DNA of 64,000 nt from Delphinapterus leucas (taxonomy: Eukaryota; Chordata; Mammalia; Artiodactyla; Monodontidae), in assembly GCF_002288925.2 (NCBI RefSeq), contig NW_022098066.1, forward strand, positions 80,908,930-80,972,929. Direction: 5' to 3'. Shown here piece after piece: positions 22,560 to 33,450 of the stretch. The notes under the pieces are model-generated. The model saw nothing but the letters and a program-made list of their open reading frames with translations. It had not been told where the DNA came from and searched no databases. Made by a program: the position numbers and the translations under genes. Position 1 is the first letter of the stretch; each line of letters starts with the position of its first letter.

Positions 22560-24260
22560 TGAAGGAGGAGGAGGAAAAAGCCTGAGCTTGGTTAATGGAT
22601 GGATGACTTGAAACAGGGGTAAAAGACAAAACTCGATGACGGCTGCACTACAGCTTCACCTGGGGGTGGTTTGAGAGACAGTGGCAAGGAAATCTGCTCA
22701 AGAGACTGAGCTATAGATGATGCAGTTGGTGGAAGGAAAAGTGTTCCTAAGTTAGAATATGTATGGACTAATAAGCAGTGGTGAATGGCCTGGTCAGCTC
22801 GCTGCTCTGGGACCTGAAAGGAGAAAGACTGGAACATCAAAACAAGGAGGCTTGAGGTAGAGGCGTATGGATGGAAATATGGGCGTGAACACGAGTGCGA
22901 AGATCATTGCATCACGTGTTAACACCCACCAGAGAGCTTCCGTAATGGAAGAGGCTCTAAATAATGAAGTAGACAAAACTATTTGGCCAGCTAATATTAG
23001 ACAGATTTTGCTAGCTGCCTCCCTAGTGCTGGCATGATGAGCACACAAACCAAGTGTCCACGGTAGCAAAGATGAAGGCAACACTTGAGTCAATGTGAAC
23101 ACCCACTTACAAGGCCCATTTAGTTATATCTGCCTCTAAACTCCCACCTTGCCAGTAACATGGACCAATACCGAGACCTCAAAACGTCCCTATATCTTGA
23201 AGAGACCAACCAGCCACTTCAAGACAGGCTGGCACTAAAATAATAGACAGTTTCAAGTAGTAGGCCAGGAGAAAGACCATCAAATTCAGCAGAGAAAAAT
23301 CAGGTTCCTTCTGTCCTAAAAGGGCCAGCAGGAATAGACGTCTATTCTAGGTCTGAGTTTGGTTCCCTCAACCAATACCACTATGTGGGACTTATACAAT
23401 GCCTGGTCCCCACACAATATCCCATCTGACCAAGGAATACACCTTCCACTGAAGGAGGGGTTGATATGGGCCTGTGACCGCAGTTCTACAGGTCTTTTCA
23501 CATACTGCACCACCTAGAAACTGCCAGGCTGACGGAGCAGTGGAATGGCCTACTAAAGACGTTGCTGATGGCCAGGTCAGACCTAATACCCTGAGAGATG
23601 GGGTACCATTCTTCACAATGCAGAATACGCATCAAATCAGAGTCTTTTGTATGGTGCTTTTCCTCCAGTAGGAAGTACACATGGGTCTATGAATCACTTA
23701 CCATCACCTAATAAGCCACCTTGTGCTTCCTACCCCTGTAACCCTGGGCTCTGCAGGACCAAATGTTTTGGTCTCCAAAGGAGGTTCAAACTACAGCTGC
23801 TATGTGTATGCTTTGGGATCCTTGTGTTCAGAGACCAGGAAGCAAGAAGAGGAATCACCATCTTGTTAGGGATAACTGGTCCCAATCAGCAAGAGAAAGT
23901 AGGGCTGTTGCTACACAATGGGGACAGGGAGGAATTAAATATGTATGAAGCTCAGGTGACCCAGCTGGGTGCCTTCTGGTACTCCTATGCTCAACTGCAA
24001 CTGTGATTAGACGAGTGCAGTAATGCAGTCTGAGGAAGATATGGTTACCAGAGGCTCAGACCCCTCAGAATGAAGGATTTGGTCATGCCACCAAGAAAGC
24101 AGAGGTGGCAGTTGAGAGTAAGGGGAATTTGAATGGAGAGTGGAAGAGGGAAACAAGTGCTAGTTGCAGCCCCAAGACTAACTGCAGCAATGGGGACTTT
24201 AGTTTGTTCTGCTGACCTCTCTCTTCTGAGTTTCCTCTCAGAGCCCTGAGGGAGCTGCTG
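22560..24260 (+). mobile_element. ERVL-type endogenous retrovirus, pol 3' part (RNase H, integrase, dUTPase)
   Basis: The sense strand follows the ERVL pol order. An RNase H part runs at about 22620-22990. The integrase zinc-binding and core region runs at about 23030-23560, ending with a recognisable TEQWNGLLKT-like piece at 23530-23570. A dUTPase-like domain follows at about 23680-24100. A 119-codon frame (23647-24006) keeps part of the dUTPase region, with GITGPNQQEKVGLLLHNG at the place of the conserved third motif. Key acidic residues are altered there, and stops and frameshifts occur throughout. It is non-functional. No flanking LTR was recognised with confidence. Confidence 0.75.
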
Positions 24261-25857
24261 CTCCCCATGTATGTATAGAGAAGTGGATCTGGATGGCACA
24301 GGGTGTGCATTGTAGCAGACATGGAGATAAGCTGCCCAGATCCTCCTTGGAGAAAGTACCGCCAGCTTCCAGGAGTATGGTAGCTGATAGCTTCCAGCTC
24401 TTAACTTCTTTAGGATCTGCCTAAGTCTTGAGCGAAGGACAAAATAGTCACCCAGACAATGGCCGAACAAGTTCGTAGTACAAGGGCTTAGCCTTTTCTG
24501 TCCAAAGTCGCACTTCTCTAATGGTCAATCTTTGCTCTAGGTCTCTCTGTTGGGCTGGCAGAGACTTTTGTCAGGTTTGTATTGCGGTCTGACAATTTCC
24601 TCACCCAATGCTGCCTCCTTCTTTTACTTTCGTAAGTGTTACTTCCCCATAAACCTTCTTTACTCCTAGCTCAGCTCACTGGCTGCTTCCCAGAGAACTC
24701 AGCAGACAAGAAGGGAGGTGGCCTCTCTTCGGTCTCCTTGCTTAAGCACCCATTAGACATTTGCCTGGAGGCCTGAGCTCTCTCTCAATCTGAATTCTTC
24801 TTGTGACTGAGTTTGTAACACAGGTCTACAGTCTTCTGGAGAAATGGACTCACAGGTGCCAAGATAAATCCCAAGGTCTAAACTGGGGAAGTAGCAGGAA
24901 GCTACTTGGTCCTGAGGACCCACCTTTGTTTTCCAGGCGAGGGTTACCTGGGAACCTTGTCCTGTAGGAGTTATTGGGCACTTACTTCCAGTTTTAGAGC
25001 TGATACTTTGATCATCATGTGTTTTATGTTTATTATCAACTGATTTAAGGGCTGAGGGAATAAATTAACTGGTATTCCAAACCTCTAACAACAGACGAGT
25101 AAAATACTTGTCTCAGCTCTTCTGTGGTGTGTTGTATCTTAGGAACTTTAGATTAGCTTGGATGGGTTTGGATCAAAATTCCTTTTAATTATTCAAGAGC
25201 AGTTAGCTTTTGGATCACTAGTGACAGGTGTCTCATCTGCACCGTTTCATGCTTAGCCCTGGGATTCCTTAGTGTTCTTGTTTTCTTTCTCTGTCCATTT
25301 TCCCTCTTTCTCAGCTAACCAGGAGAAACTCCCAGTGAAAGAAAGTGTGAGCATGTTCTTTTCTAGTTCTCTTTTCTGCTCAGAAGGCCAGAAGCAATAG
25401 TCTTTCACTCTCATTCTCAATTTTATTTTCTCTTGAACAAAAATGTCTGCCCTCTTTGTATCAATTGCCAATTTATGTAGAAACTTTCTCTATTATGCTT
25501 TCTCTAAAGTGATTCATACATCATCCAGAATGAAATAGTTTGAATACACTTAAGAATTAATTTTGAGCACAGATTTAAAGTGGATACTTGAAAAGTCCAA
25601 AATTCATTAGTTTACCCTCCCTCAAAGATCTTCATTATCCATACACTTGATTCACCAAATGTAAAACTTCTCTCCCTTTCCTTCAGATCCTCTCTCCATA
25701 GTCAACAGCAAATTCCTCCTTGGCTCTTCTGAAACATATGGTGGGGGAGGGTGAGGAGGAGGCAGAGAAAGAGCTTTGCTTCTGCATTCCAACCATCTGA
25801 AGAGCTTCTGCCTGGATCTTTCCCCAGCATAAAAAAATTCTACTTACATCTGTGTTC
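24261..25857. other. Unassigned DNA beyond the ERVL relic
   Basis: The first ~450 bp may still belong to the retroviral element or its LTR (an ATAAACC-type signal at about 24650), but this is not secure. A 141-codon minus frame at 24045-24470 starts in this stretch and ends inside the ERVL relic. A 72-codon minus frame at 25253-25471 is lysine/glutamate-rich and of chance length. Nothing else was recognised. Confidence 0.4.
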
Positions 25858-26092
25858 AAAAAATAGAAAATTGGGCTTCCCTGGTGGCGCAGTGGTTGAG
25901 AGTCCACCTGCCAATGCAGGGGACACGGGTTTGTGCCCTGGTCTGGGAAGATCCCACATGCTGCGGAGCGACTAGGCCCGTGAGCCATGGCTACTGAGCC
26001 TGCGTGTCTGGAGCCTGTGCTCCGCAACAGGAGAGGCCACAACAGTGAGAGGCCCACGTACCGCAAAAAAAAAAAAAAAAAATAGAGAAAAT
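25858..26092 (+). mobile_element. CHR-2/CD-like SINE with imperfect target duplication
   Basis: The body runs from about 25873 to 26082 and starts GGGCTTCCCTGGTGGC, with an 18-19 base A-tail. The flanks AAAATAGAAAATT and AAAATAGAGAAAATG look like a diverged target duplication. A 160-codon minus frame (25683-26165) reads through the SINE and is not a gene. Confidence 0.95.
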
Positions 26093-26394
26093 GTTCTGGA
26101 GTTGGAGAATTGGAGAAGCTTACTACAGAACATGCAGAGAGGAAACAAAGTGTAAAGTTGAGCAAGTTTTATTGAGTCTCATCACTCTAGAATCTGGTAC
26201 CTAAATGAAACAAATATTTGTCTTTGTTTCTTTTCCACATTACAAAAGAAAAACAGACTAAATGAAAAAAACTTGTGAAGAAAAACCCAAACTATGCATT
26301 ATAATAATTTAATACCTGTTTTAAATTGTATGATTTTTATTTCCAAAGCTTACTAGCAAAAATTAATCATTTCTTTTTTAACTTGTTAGCTTTA
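26093..26394. other. Unassigned AT-rich DNA
   Basis: Nothing was recognised between the SINE and the following antisense L1. Confidence 0.4.
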
Positions 26395-27045
26395 ACTTTT
26401 AGATTTTTTTTATTAACCTTCCTATTGATCTGTAACATACATATAGAAAATTGCATTGCAATATACATACAGAAACATATAGGAATATACAGAAACAGGT
26501 ATAGCTCAAAGAATTTTCACGAAGTGAACACACCCAGAAAGTTGTCTCACGCCTGCTTCATTCACTGTCCTGCTCGCCAAAGGAAAACCGCTATCCTGAT
26601 TTCTAACATCATAGGTTGGTTTTGCCTATTTTAATATTTTATATAAATAAACTCATACTGTATGAATTCTTTTCTCTTTGGTATCTTTGGCTCGACATCA
26701 TGTTTGTGATCTTTGTCTATGTTATTGCATGTAGCTGATAGTTTATTTTCATTGCTAGATGTAATGGTAACGATTGTATATAATAATTGATTATATTACA
26801 CTTATTTATTTCCAAATTTGTGATTTTACACTCTTCATATGTCTTTTGGTGTATATATATGGACACAGTCTTGGGTATATATCTAGGAATGTAATTTTTG
26901 TATAATTAGGTATGTGTATCAACTTTAGTAGATAATGAAAACCAGTTTTCCAACATGGTTGTACCAATTTACATTCTTACCATTAATAAAAGAGATATTC
27001 AGTTATTCTACAACTGAAAATTTTAGTCATTCTGGTGAGAACAGG
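26395..27045 (-). mobile_element. Old LINE-1 3' end (antisense)
   Basis: Plus-strand wording is the complement of an L1M 3'UTR and ORF2 end: AACATACATATAGAAAATTG, CACGAAGTGAACACACCCAG, GCTATCCTGATTTCTAACAT, ATAAACTCATACTGTATG, a GGTATATATCTAGGAATG stretch and TTGTACCAATTTACATTC. It breaks off at about 27045, where a plus-strand L1 begins. Confidence 0.75.
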
Positions 27046-30000
27046 AGAGGAGAGTTTGGGGCAAAAAATATTGAAGTAGATAATGGCTGAATGTTTTTCA
27101 AATTTCATGAGAACTATAAGCTCACAAGTCTAAGAAATCTGATATTTCCCAAGCAGCAGAAATGCAAGGAATATCACATGTAGGCCCATCATAATTAAGT
27201 TGCTAAAAAACAACAGGAAAATACTAAAAGCATCCATTCCCTGCAAAAAAAACACTTTAAAAACAGGAGAACAATAATAGGAACTACTGCTACATTCTCA
27301 AAAGAAACAATGAAAGCCAAAAGGGAGTGAGAAGATATCTTTAAAATGGTTAAAACCCCAGAATTCCATAAGCAGTGAAAAAATTCTTCAAAAATTAAGG
27401 TGGAACAAAGACATACTCAGACAAGTATATTCTAAAAGAGTTTGTGGTCAGCCGGCCTACACTGTAATAAATATTACAGGAAGTTCTTTAGGGAGAAGCC
27501 AATGGTAGTAAATGGTAACTTGAATTTACACACAACATGAAAATTTCCCAAAAGGTAAACATGTAAGTAAGTCTAGAATAACTTTATGTTTCTCCTTGAA
27601 CTGCTTTCAAAGATAACTGACTCATTAAAGCAATAATAATAATATATTCTGGAGTTTATATAAATATAGAAGATGCATGACAGCAATTGTACACAAAGGT
27701 GGGAAGGGAGCAAAATATATACTGTTATAAGTTCTTACTTTCTATGTGAAATGATATAATATTAATTCAAAATAAACTGCTGTTAAATAAAGGTACAGAT
27801 AGTAAATCTTAGATCAAACATTAAAAATAAAAAAGATGTATAATGAAAAAGCCAATATAAGATATAAAATGGTACAGAGTAATGACTGCTCCATGAATGA
27901 AAAAAAGGCAAGAAAATAGAGGAAAGGAATAAAGAAAAGAGAAATAAAAGACATACAGTAAAACTAGTAAACCTAAACTAAACAATATAAATAATGATAT
28001 GAAATGTATGTGAACTAAACACTCCAACAAAAGGGCAGAAATTGTTAGACTGAATAAACAAACAAGACCCACCTACCTGCTATTTATAAAAGCTGCACTT
28101 TAAGTAAAAAAGACACACATGCTTTAAAAGTAAAAGAAAGAGAAAATATACACTATGCAAATGCTAACCATCAGAAAGCTGGAGTGGCTATAGTAATATG
28201 AGACAAAGTAGATTTCAGGCAAAGGAGAATTATCAGAAGGAAAGAGGAAATTTTCATAATGAGAAAAGAGTCAATTCATCAAAAATATGTATATGAATGT
28301 ACAACTAATTACAGAGCTTCAAAATGCATGCAGCAAAAACTGATGAAACCAAAGGTAGAAATAGACAAATCCACAATTACATTTGATGATTTTAGCTCTA
28401 TTTCCTAAGTAATTGATAGACAAAAAGACAAAATTTAATAAGGATGTAGAAGATTTAAACATTACTACCAACCACATTTGATAGTTATAAAACTTTAGAC
28501 CACAAAATGCAGAAAAAACATTATTTTAAAGTGCCAGTGGAACATGAACCAAGGTTAGACTGTATTCTAGGTCAAATCTCAATAAATTCAAAACAAGTGA
28601 AACTATGTAGAGTATGTTTTCTGACAACAATGATATGAAATCACAAATCAATAACAGTAAAATTATCTGGAAAATGGCCAAACATTAAGCAACACATTTC
28701 AAGATAACTGAAGAGCTAAAATAAAAACTAATGAGGGAAATTAGAAAATGTTTCAATCTGAAGGATAACTAAAATACAACATATCAAAACTTGTGCAATG
28801 CAAGTTGCATTGAGGGAAATTTTACAATTTTAAATACTTGTATAAAGAAAAGAGAAAATATTTTAAAATAAACTTCTCTCTAAAGAAGGAAAAATAAAAG
28901 CAAATTAAACTCATTATAAATGGAAGGAAATAAAAAGATATCAGTGGACATTCATGGCATTAAAGATGGACAAACAACAGAGAAAATTAATGGAAAAAAC
29001 CCACCTTGTAAAGGTCAATAAAATTGATAAATTAGCTAGGCTGTTCACAAAAAGAGAAAGAGAAAGAAGATACAAACTACCAATATTAGAAAGGGTTGAA
29101 AAATACAATAAAAGAATATTATATAAATAATTATATGCCAATACAGTTGACAACTTAAAGAGAATGACAAATTCCTTAAAATGTAAATAATCAAAACTAA
29201 AAGAGAAGAAACAGAAAACCTTAATAGCCTTGTAACTACTAAAAATTGAATTCATAATGAAACACCTTCATAATTAAACACACACACACACACACACACA
29301 AGCTTAACTGGTGAATTCTCTCAACATTTATTTAAGAAATAACCTAATTCTACCATTACTTTCATAAAGTAGGAGAGGAGGGGACACTTCCTAATAATTC
29401 ATTACTCATTCAGTTCAGCATTACTCTTTCCACAACCAAACAAAAATATTAAAACTAATATGATTCATTAACATACACTCAAAAATCTTAATAAAACATT
29501 AGCAAACCAAATCCAGCAAAATATAAAAAACAATGTAACATGACGAAGTAAGACTTATCAGAATAAAAGAGAAAAACCATATGATCTTCCTAATAGATGT
29601 GGGGAAAAACATCTGACAGGATTCAACACCCAGACTTGTAATAGATGAAATCTCGCTCAACAATGGTAGATAGCATCTATAAAAAAATCTATAGCCAATG
29701 TTACATTTAATGATGAAAGACTGAGCATTTTCCCTCTAATATTGGGAAAAAGGCAAGAAGGTCTGCTCTCTACCTCTATGCAAAACTTAGAGTTCCTAGC
29801 CAGTACAACTAGATGAAAAAATAAATAAATAAAAGGCAAACAAAATGGAAAGAAAGAAGTAAAACTATATTTACAGATGAGATAATCAGGTACATAGAAA
29901 ATTCTAAGGAATCTATGAAAAAAGCTACTGGAACTAATGAGCGAATTTAACAGGATCACAAGATATAAGGTCAATAACAAACATTTTTTTTCCTATAATA

Positions 30001-31695
30001 TTAATAAAAACTTGGAATATGTAGTAAAAAACAGTATCATTTACAGTATGTTAAAAGTCATAAAATGTTTATGATAAATTAACAAAATATATGCAAAATC
30101 TATTCATAAAAATGTATTGAGAAAAATTAAAAAGGATCTATATTAGTGAACAAATATGTCATGTTCATGTATCAAAAGGTTAAATATTATTCAGATTTCT
30201 ATTTCTCCAAATGATCTAAAGATTCAATCCAATACCAATAAAAATCCCAGCTATCTTTTCTGTAAAAATGTCCAAGTTAATTCCAACATTTATACAAATG
30301 ATCTAGACTAGCCAAAGTAATACAAAACAAGAACAAAACTGGAGGACCTACACTACCTGTCTTTAAGTTTTTAATAAAATGACAATAATTTTATTAATAC
30401 AAAGATAGACAAATTGGTTAGTGAAACACAATGGAGAGTCTAGATAAAGACCTACAATTATATGGCCTATGATTTTGTCATAGTCAACAAAGCAATGCAG
30501 TGGGGAAAGGAAAGACATTTCAACAACTGTCACTGAAACGGGATATCCATAAAAAAAACAAACTCAACCCCTTTTTTTTACACCACACAAAAAATTTATT
30601 CAAGAAATATCATTGCCCTAAAGATAAAAACCACAACTATAAAGCATATAGAAAAAATATTGGAAAATATCTTCAAGACTTTTGTCTTGGCAAAACTTTC
30701 TTAGATTGGTCTTAGTACTAACTGTAGAAGAAACAAAATTAATAAACAGGACCTCTTCAAAATTCAAAACTTTTGCTCATCAAAATTCACCATTAAGAAA
30801 AATAACAGGCAAGCCACAAACCAGGAAAAAATGTTTCAATACACATATTATAAAGGCCTTTTTTCAATAATATAAGACAACCCATTAAAATGGGTAAAAT
30901 ATTTAAACAGGCACTTCACAAAAAGAGATAGAAATAGCCAACAAACATGTAAAAAATATGCTCATCATTATTAGTCAATAGAGAAATGAAAATTAAATCC
31001 TAAATGAAATATTACCATAGGCTCCTAGTAGGGCTAAAATGAGAAAATTACAACACCAAATATTGGAGAGTCTGTAGAAAAAGAACTCTTACACATTACT
31101 GAAGGCAATGGGACAATGGTACTATCACTTTGAAAAAAGATTGGATGGTTTCTTATATAGCAAAGCATATACCTACCCTATGACTCAGCAATTACACTTC
31201 TAGATATTTATCCAAGTGAAATGAAAACACATAACCACAAAAAGTCTTGTATGAAAATGTGATAGCAGCTTTATTCATAATAGCCAACTGAAAACAGCCC
31301 AAATGTCCATTACGGAGAGACTATATAAGCAAACTGTGGTATATTCATTTAATGGAATACTACTCAGCAATAAAAAACAAAGGACTGGTACACAGAACAA
31401 AATGGCTGAATCTCAAAATTATGTGCTGAAGAAGACAAAGAGTACATACTGATATGTACTGGTGTGATTCCATTTACAGGAAACTAGAAGAAAAAATTAA
31501 CACACGGTAAAAGAAATCTGAACAGTGATTGCCCCTGGCAAGTCAGACTTGACAGAGTGTGACAGGGGTGAACTTTCTGAAGTGACTGAAATATTCCACC
31601 TTTGATAGGGGAGTGGGTTACATGGGTATATGCACTTGTAAATACTTAAACTCACAATTTAAGATTGTACATTTTACCAGATGCTAATCATAACT
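27046..31695 (+). mobile_element. Old LINE-1, nearly 4.7 kb, sense (ORF1-ORF2 junction to 3' end)
   Basis: From the left: the inter-ORF region (AAATTAAGGTGGAACAAAGAC, AGTTTGTGGTCAGCCGGCC), the ORF2 endonuclease region near 28.0-28.6 kb (GCTGGAGTGGCTATAGTAAT, AGATTTCAGGCAAAGGAG), the reverse-transcriptase part at about 29.3-30.4 kb, and the C-terminal region and 3'UTR (AATGTCCATTACGGAGAGAC, GGAATACTACTCAGCAATAA, then TTAAGATTGTACATTTTACC). Frames are fragmented everywhere. Minus-strand frames of 83-107 codons (27821-28072, 28941-29255, 29657-29980) are the antisense of A-rich L1 and are not genes. It is an L1M-type fossil, not active. Confidence 0.85.
29278..29301. repeat. (CA)12 microsatellite within L1
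   Basis: A pure ACACAC run interrupts the old L1 ORF2. Confidence 0.95.
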
Positions 31696-31699
31696 TCAT

Positions 31700-32460
31700 A
31701 AAGACAATGTAAACAAATCTCCTACATGATTGTAGGTTTACTATTTCTTCTTTTATGTTTTTTCAACATTTGCTTTCTATTTTTTTCGAGGCTATGACAG
31801 TTAGGCTATATATATATATATATATACACACACACATATGTGTATGTGTGTTACCGATGAATTAACTGTTTAATCGTCATGAAATGTGCTTTATTTCTAT
31901 CTTCTTACCCTAAAATATAAAATAAAATCTATTTGTCTGTTTATTGCAATCATTCCTTTGGTTAGTGTTTATGTGTTTGTATTTTCCATTCTTTTACTTT
32001 TAACCCTTCTGTATTGTCATTTTAAAGGTATGTTTTATACAGAACATATAGTTTTTAAGTTCAGTCTCATAATCATATTTTATTAGGAAATATTTGGACT
32101 CTTTGCACTTGATGTAATTACTGATATATTTGGGATTCAGTCTATACCTTACAATTTGTTTTCTACCAGCTTCATAAATTGTGTTCCCTTTTCCCTCCTT
32201 TCTTATTTTTTGGATTAATAATTCTTATTTTTTTAATTTTCCCCTCTATGAAACTGTAAAATTTTATAATTGTTCTATTTTCTTTGTCTTTTAATTATAA
32301 TTTTTGGGTTGAGACATTTCAAGTATACAGTTGGTAGGTAAACTCACCCATAAACTTTCTAAAATCTTAACATTTTGCTATATTTGATTTAAATCTTTGT
32401 TTTTAATTTTAAAGGTATACATACAGTTGAAGTCTCCTGTATTAATTCTCTTTTTAAGTA
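31700..32460 (-). mobile_element. Old LINE-1 fragment (antisense, ORF2 5' part and upstream)
   Basis: Plus-strand phrases such as CATTCTTTTACTTTTAACCC, AATATTTGGACTCTTTGCAC, TTGATGTAATTACTGATATA and TTTTTTGGATTAATAATTC are the complement of the L1 ORF2 N-terminal and inter-ORF region. It lies directly after the 3' end of the plus-strand L1. A (TA)n(CA)n(TG)n tract sits at its left edge. Confidence 0.65.
31807..31851. repeat. Compound (TA)n(CA)n(TG)n microsatellite
   Basis: TATATA units pass into ACACACACACA and then TATGTGTATGTGTG. The CA and TG halves can pair as a short hairpin. Confidence 0.92.
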
Positions 32461-32593
32461 TTTATTGTTGTGATACAGTTTATATGAAACTGAAATGATT
32501 GGGGAGTTTCTCTCTTACAAAGAATTATTTCAAACCTCATATACTTTCCAAGAAGAATAGTTGTCTCTTTTCTTCAGTGAGGAATAAATATTT

Positions 32594-32964
32594 AAATTAC
32601 ACGATTGGGCTTCCCTGGTGGCGCAGTGGTTAAGATGCCGCCTGCAAACGCAGGGGACACGGGTTCGAGTCCTGGTCTGGGAAGATCTCACATTGCCACA
32701 GAGCAACTAAGTGCATGAGCCACAACTACTGAGCCTGCACTCTAGAGCCCGTGAGCCACAACTACTGAGCCCAGATGCCACAACTACTGAAGCCTGCGCG
32801 CCTAGAGCCTGTGCTCCGTGACAAGAGAAGCCACTGCAATGAGAAGCCCGTGCACCGCAACGAAAAGTAGCCCCTGCTCACTGCAACTAGAGAAAGCCCA
32901 CGTACAGGAACAAAGACCCAATGCAGCCAAAAATAAATAAATAAATAAATAAATCACAGGATCT
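32594..32964 (+). mobile_element. CHR-1-like SINE, full length, with intact Pol III boxes
   Basis: The body runs from about 32607 to 32950. It has the tRNA-derived head, all CACAACTACTGA modules, the AGAAGCCACTGCAATGAG and AACAAAGACCCAATGC segments and an (AAAT)n tail. The A box TGGCGCAGTGG (32619-32629) and B box GGTTCGAGTCC (32662-32672) match the RNA polymerase III consensus. The flanks AAATTACACGATT and AAATCACAGGATCT look like a diverged target duplication. Confidence 0.96.
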
Positions 32965-33254
32965 ATTTCTCCCCACTGACTGTGCTTCATTTAGACATAC
33001 TGCCTACTAAAAGGAAGGCAACAGAAAATGACTGTTTCAGTTATTGATATAGAAGGACATAGAACTAGCGCCGAGTGCTTTTTCTTTTCATTTCTTGCTT
33101 GCATCTTTTTATTGTCTCACCATTCTCCGTCAATTATTTCCTACTCCATAATGCTCCAGAGATACAACCATTTCCCTATCAAAGAGACCTTTTTAAAAAG
33201 GAACAAAGGCTGAGGCAATAAACTGTCCAAAAATATGGTCCTCTTGTACATGAA
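32965..33254. other. Unassigned DNA
   Basis: Nothing was recognised. A 61-codon plus frame at 33028-33213 has no support. Confidence 0.4.
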
Positions 33255-33450
33255 TTTTCAGTGTCCAAAGCCCCTTTACACAATCTTAGTGAACTCTCAA
33301 GACAACCCTGTGAGGTAGGCTGAGTAGATTTTATTCTCCCTATTTACACATGTGAAAATTGAGAGTTCTACAGAAATCCTTAACATCACAAGCCCACTAA
33401 ATGAGGAAATTGGGACTGAAACAAAATTCTATAAAGCTCTTTCCACTGAC
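33255..33450 (-). mobile_element. MIR SINE (antisense)
   Basis: The order TCTCAAGACAACCCTGTGAG, GGCTGAGTAGATTTTATT, ATTTACACATGTGAAAATTG, ACATCACAAGCCCACTAAAT and GGGACTGAAACAAAATTCT is the reverse MIR core. Confidence 0.75.

Noticed and set aside
23647..24006. Active retroviral dUTPase or integrase
   Set aside because: Flanking frames are broken by stops and indels, motif residues are altered, and no LTR pair or start codon context supports expression.
25683..26165. 160-codon minus-strand open frame
   Set aside because: It runs through the antisense of a CHR-2 SINE. The same peptide words occur at the other short SINE copies (1-205, 18468-18844, 37177-37472, 54283-54477), so it is a repeat property.
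27821..29980. Three minus-strand, Leu/Phe/Ser-rich open frames that look membrane-like
   Set aside because: They are the antisense of A-rich old L1 ORF2 sequence. Poly-A-rich coding DNA gives Phe/Leu/Ile-rich antisense frames by composition.
32607..32700. Functional tRNA-Glu gene
   Set aside because: The tRNA-like head with A and B boxes belongs to a CHR-1 SINE. It lacks a complete cloverleaf and continues into the SINE body.
32607..32954. CRISPR-like array from the repeated CACAACTACTGA modules
   Set aside because: The modules are part of the CHR-1 SINE consensus, have no unique spacers of constant length, and the DNA is vertebrate.
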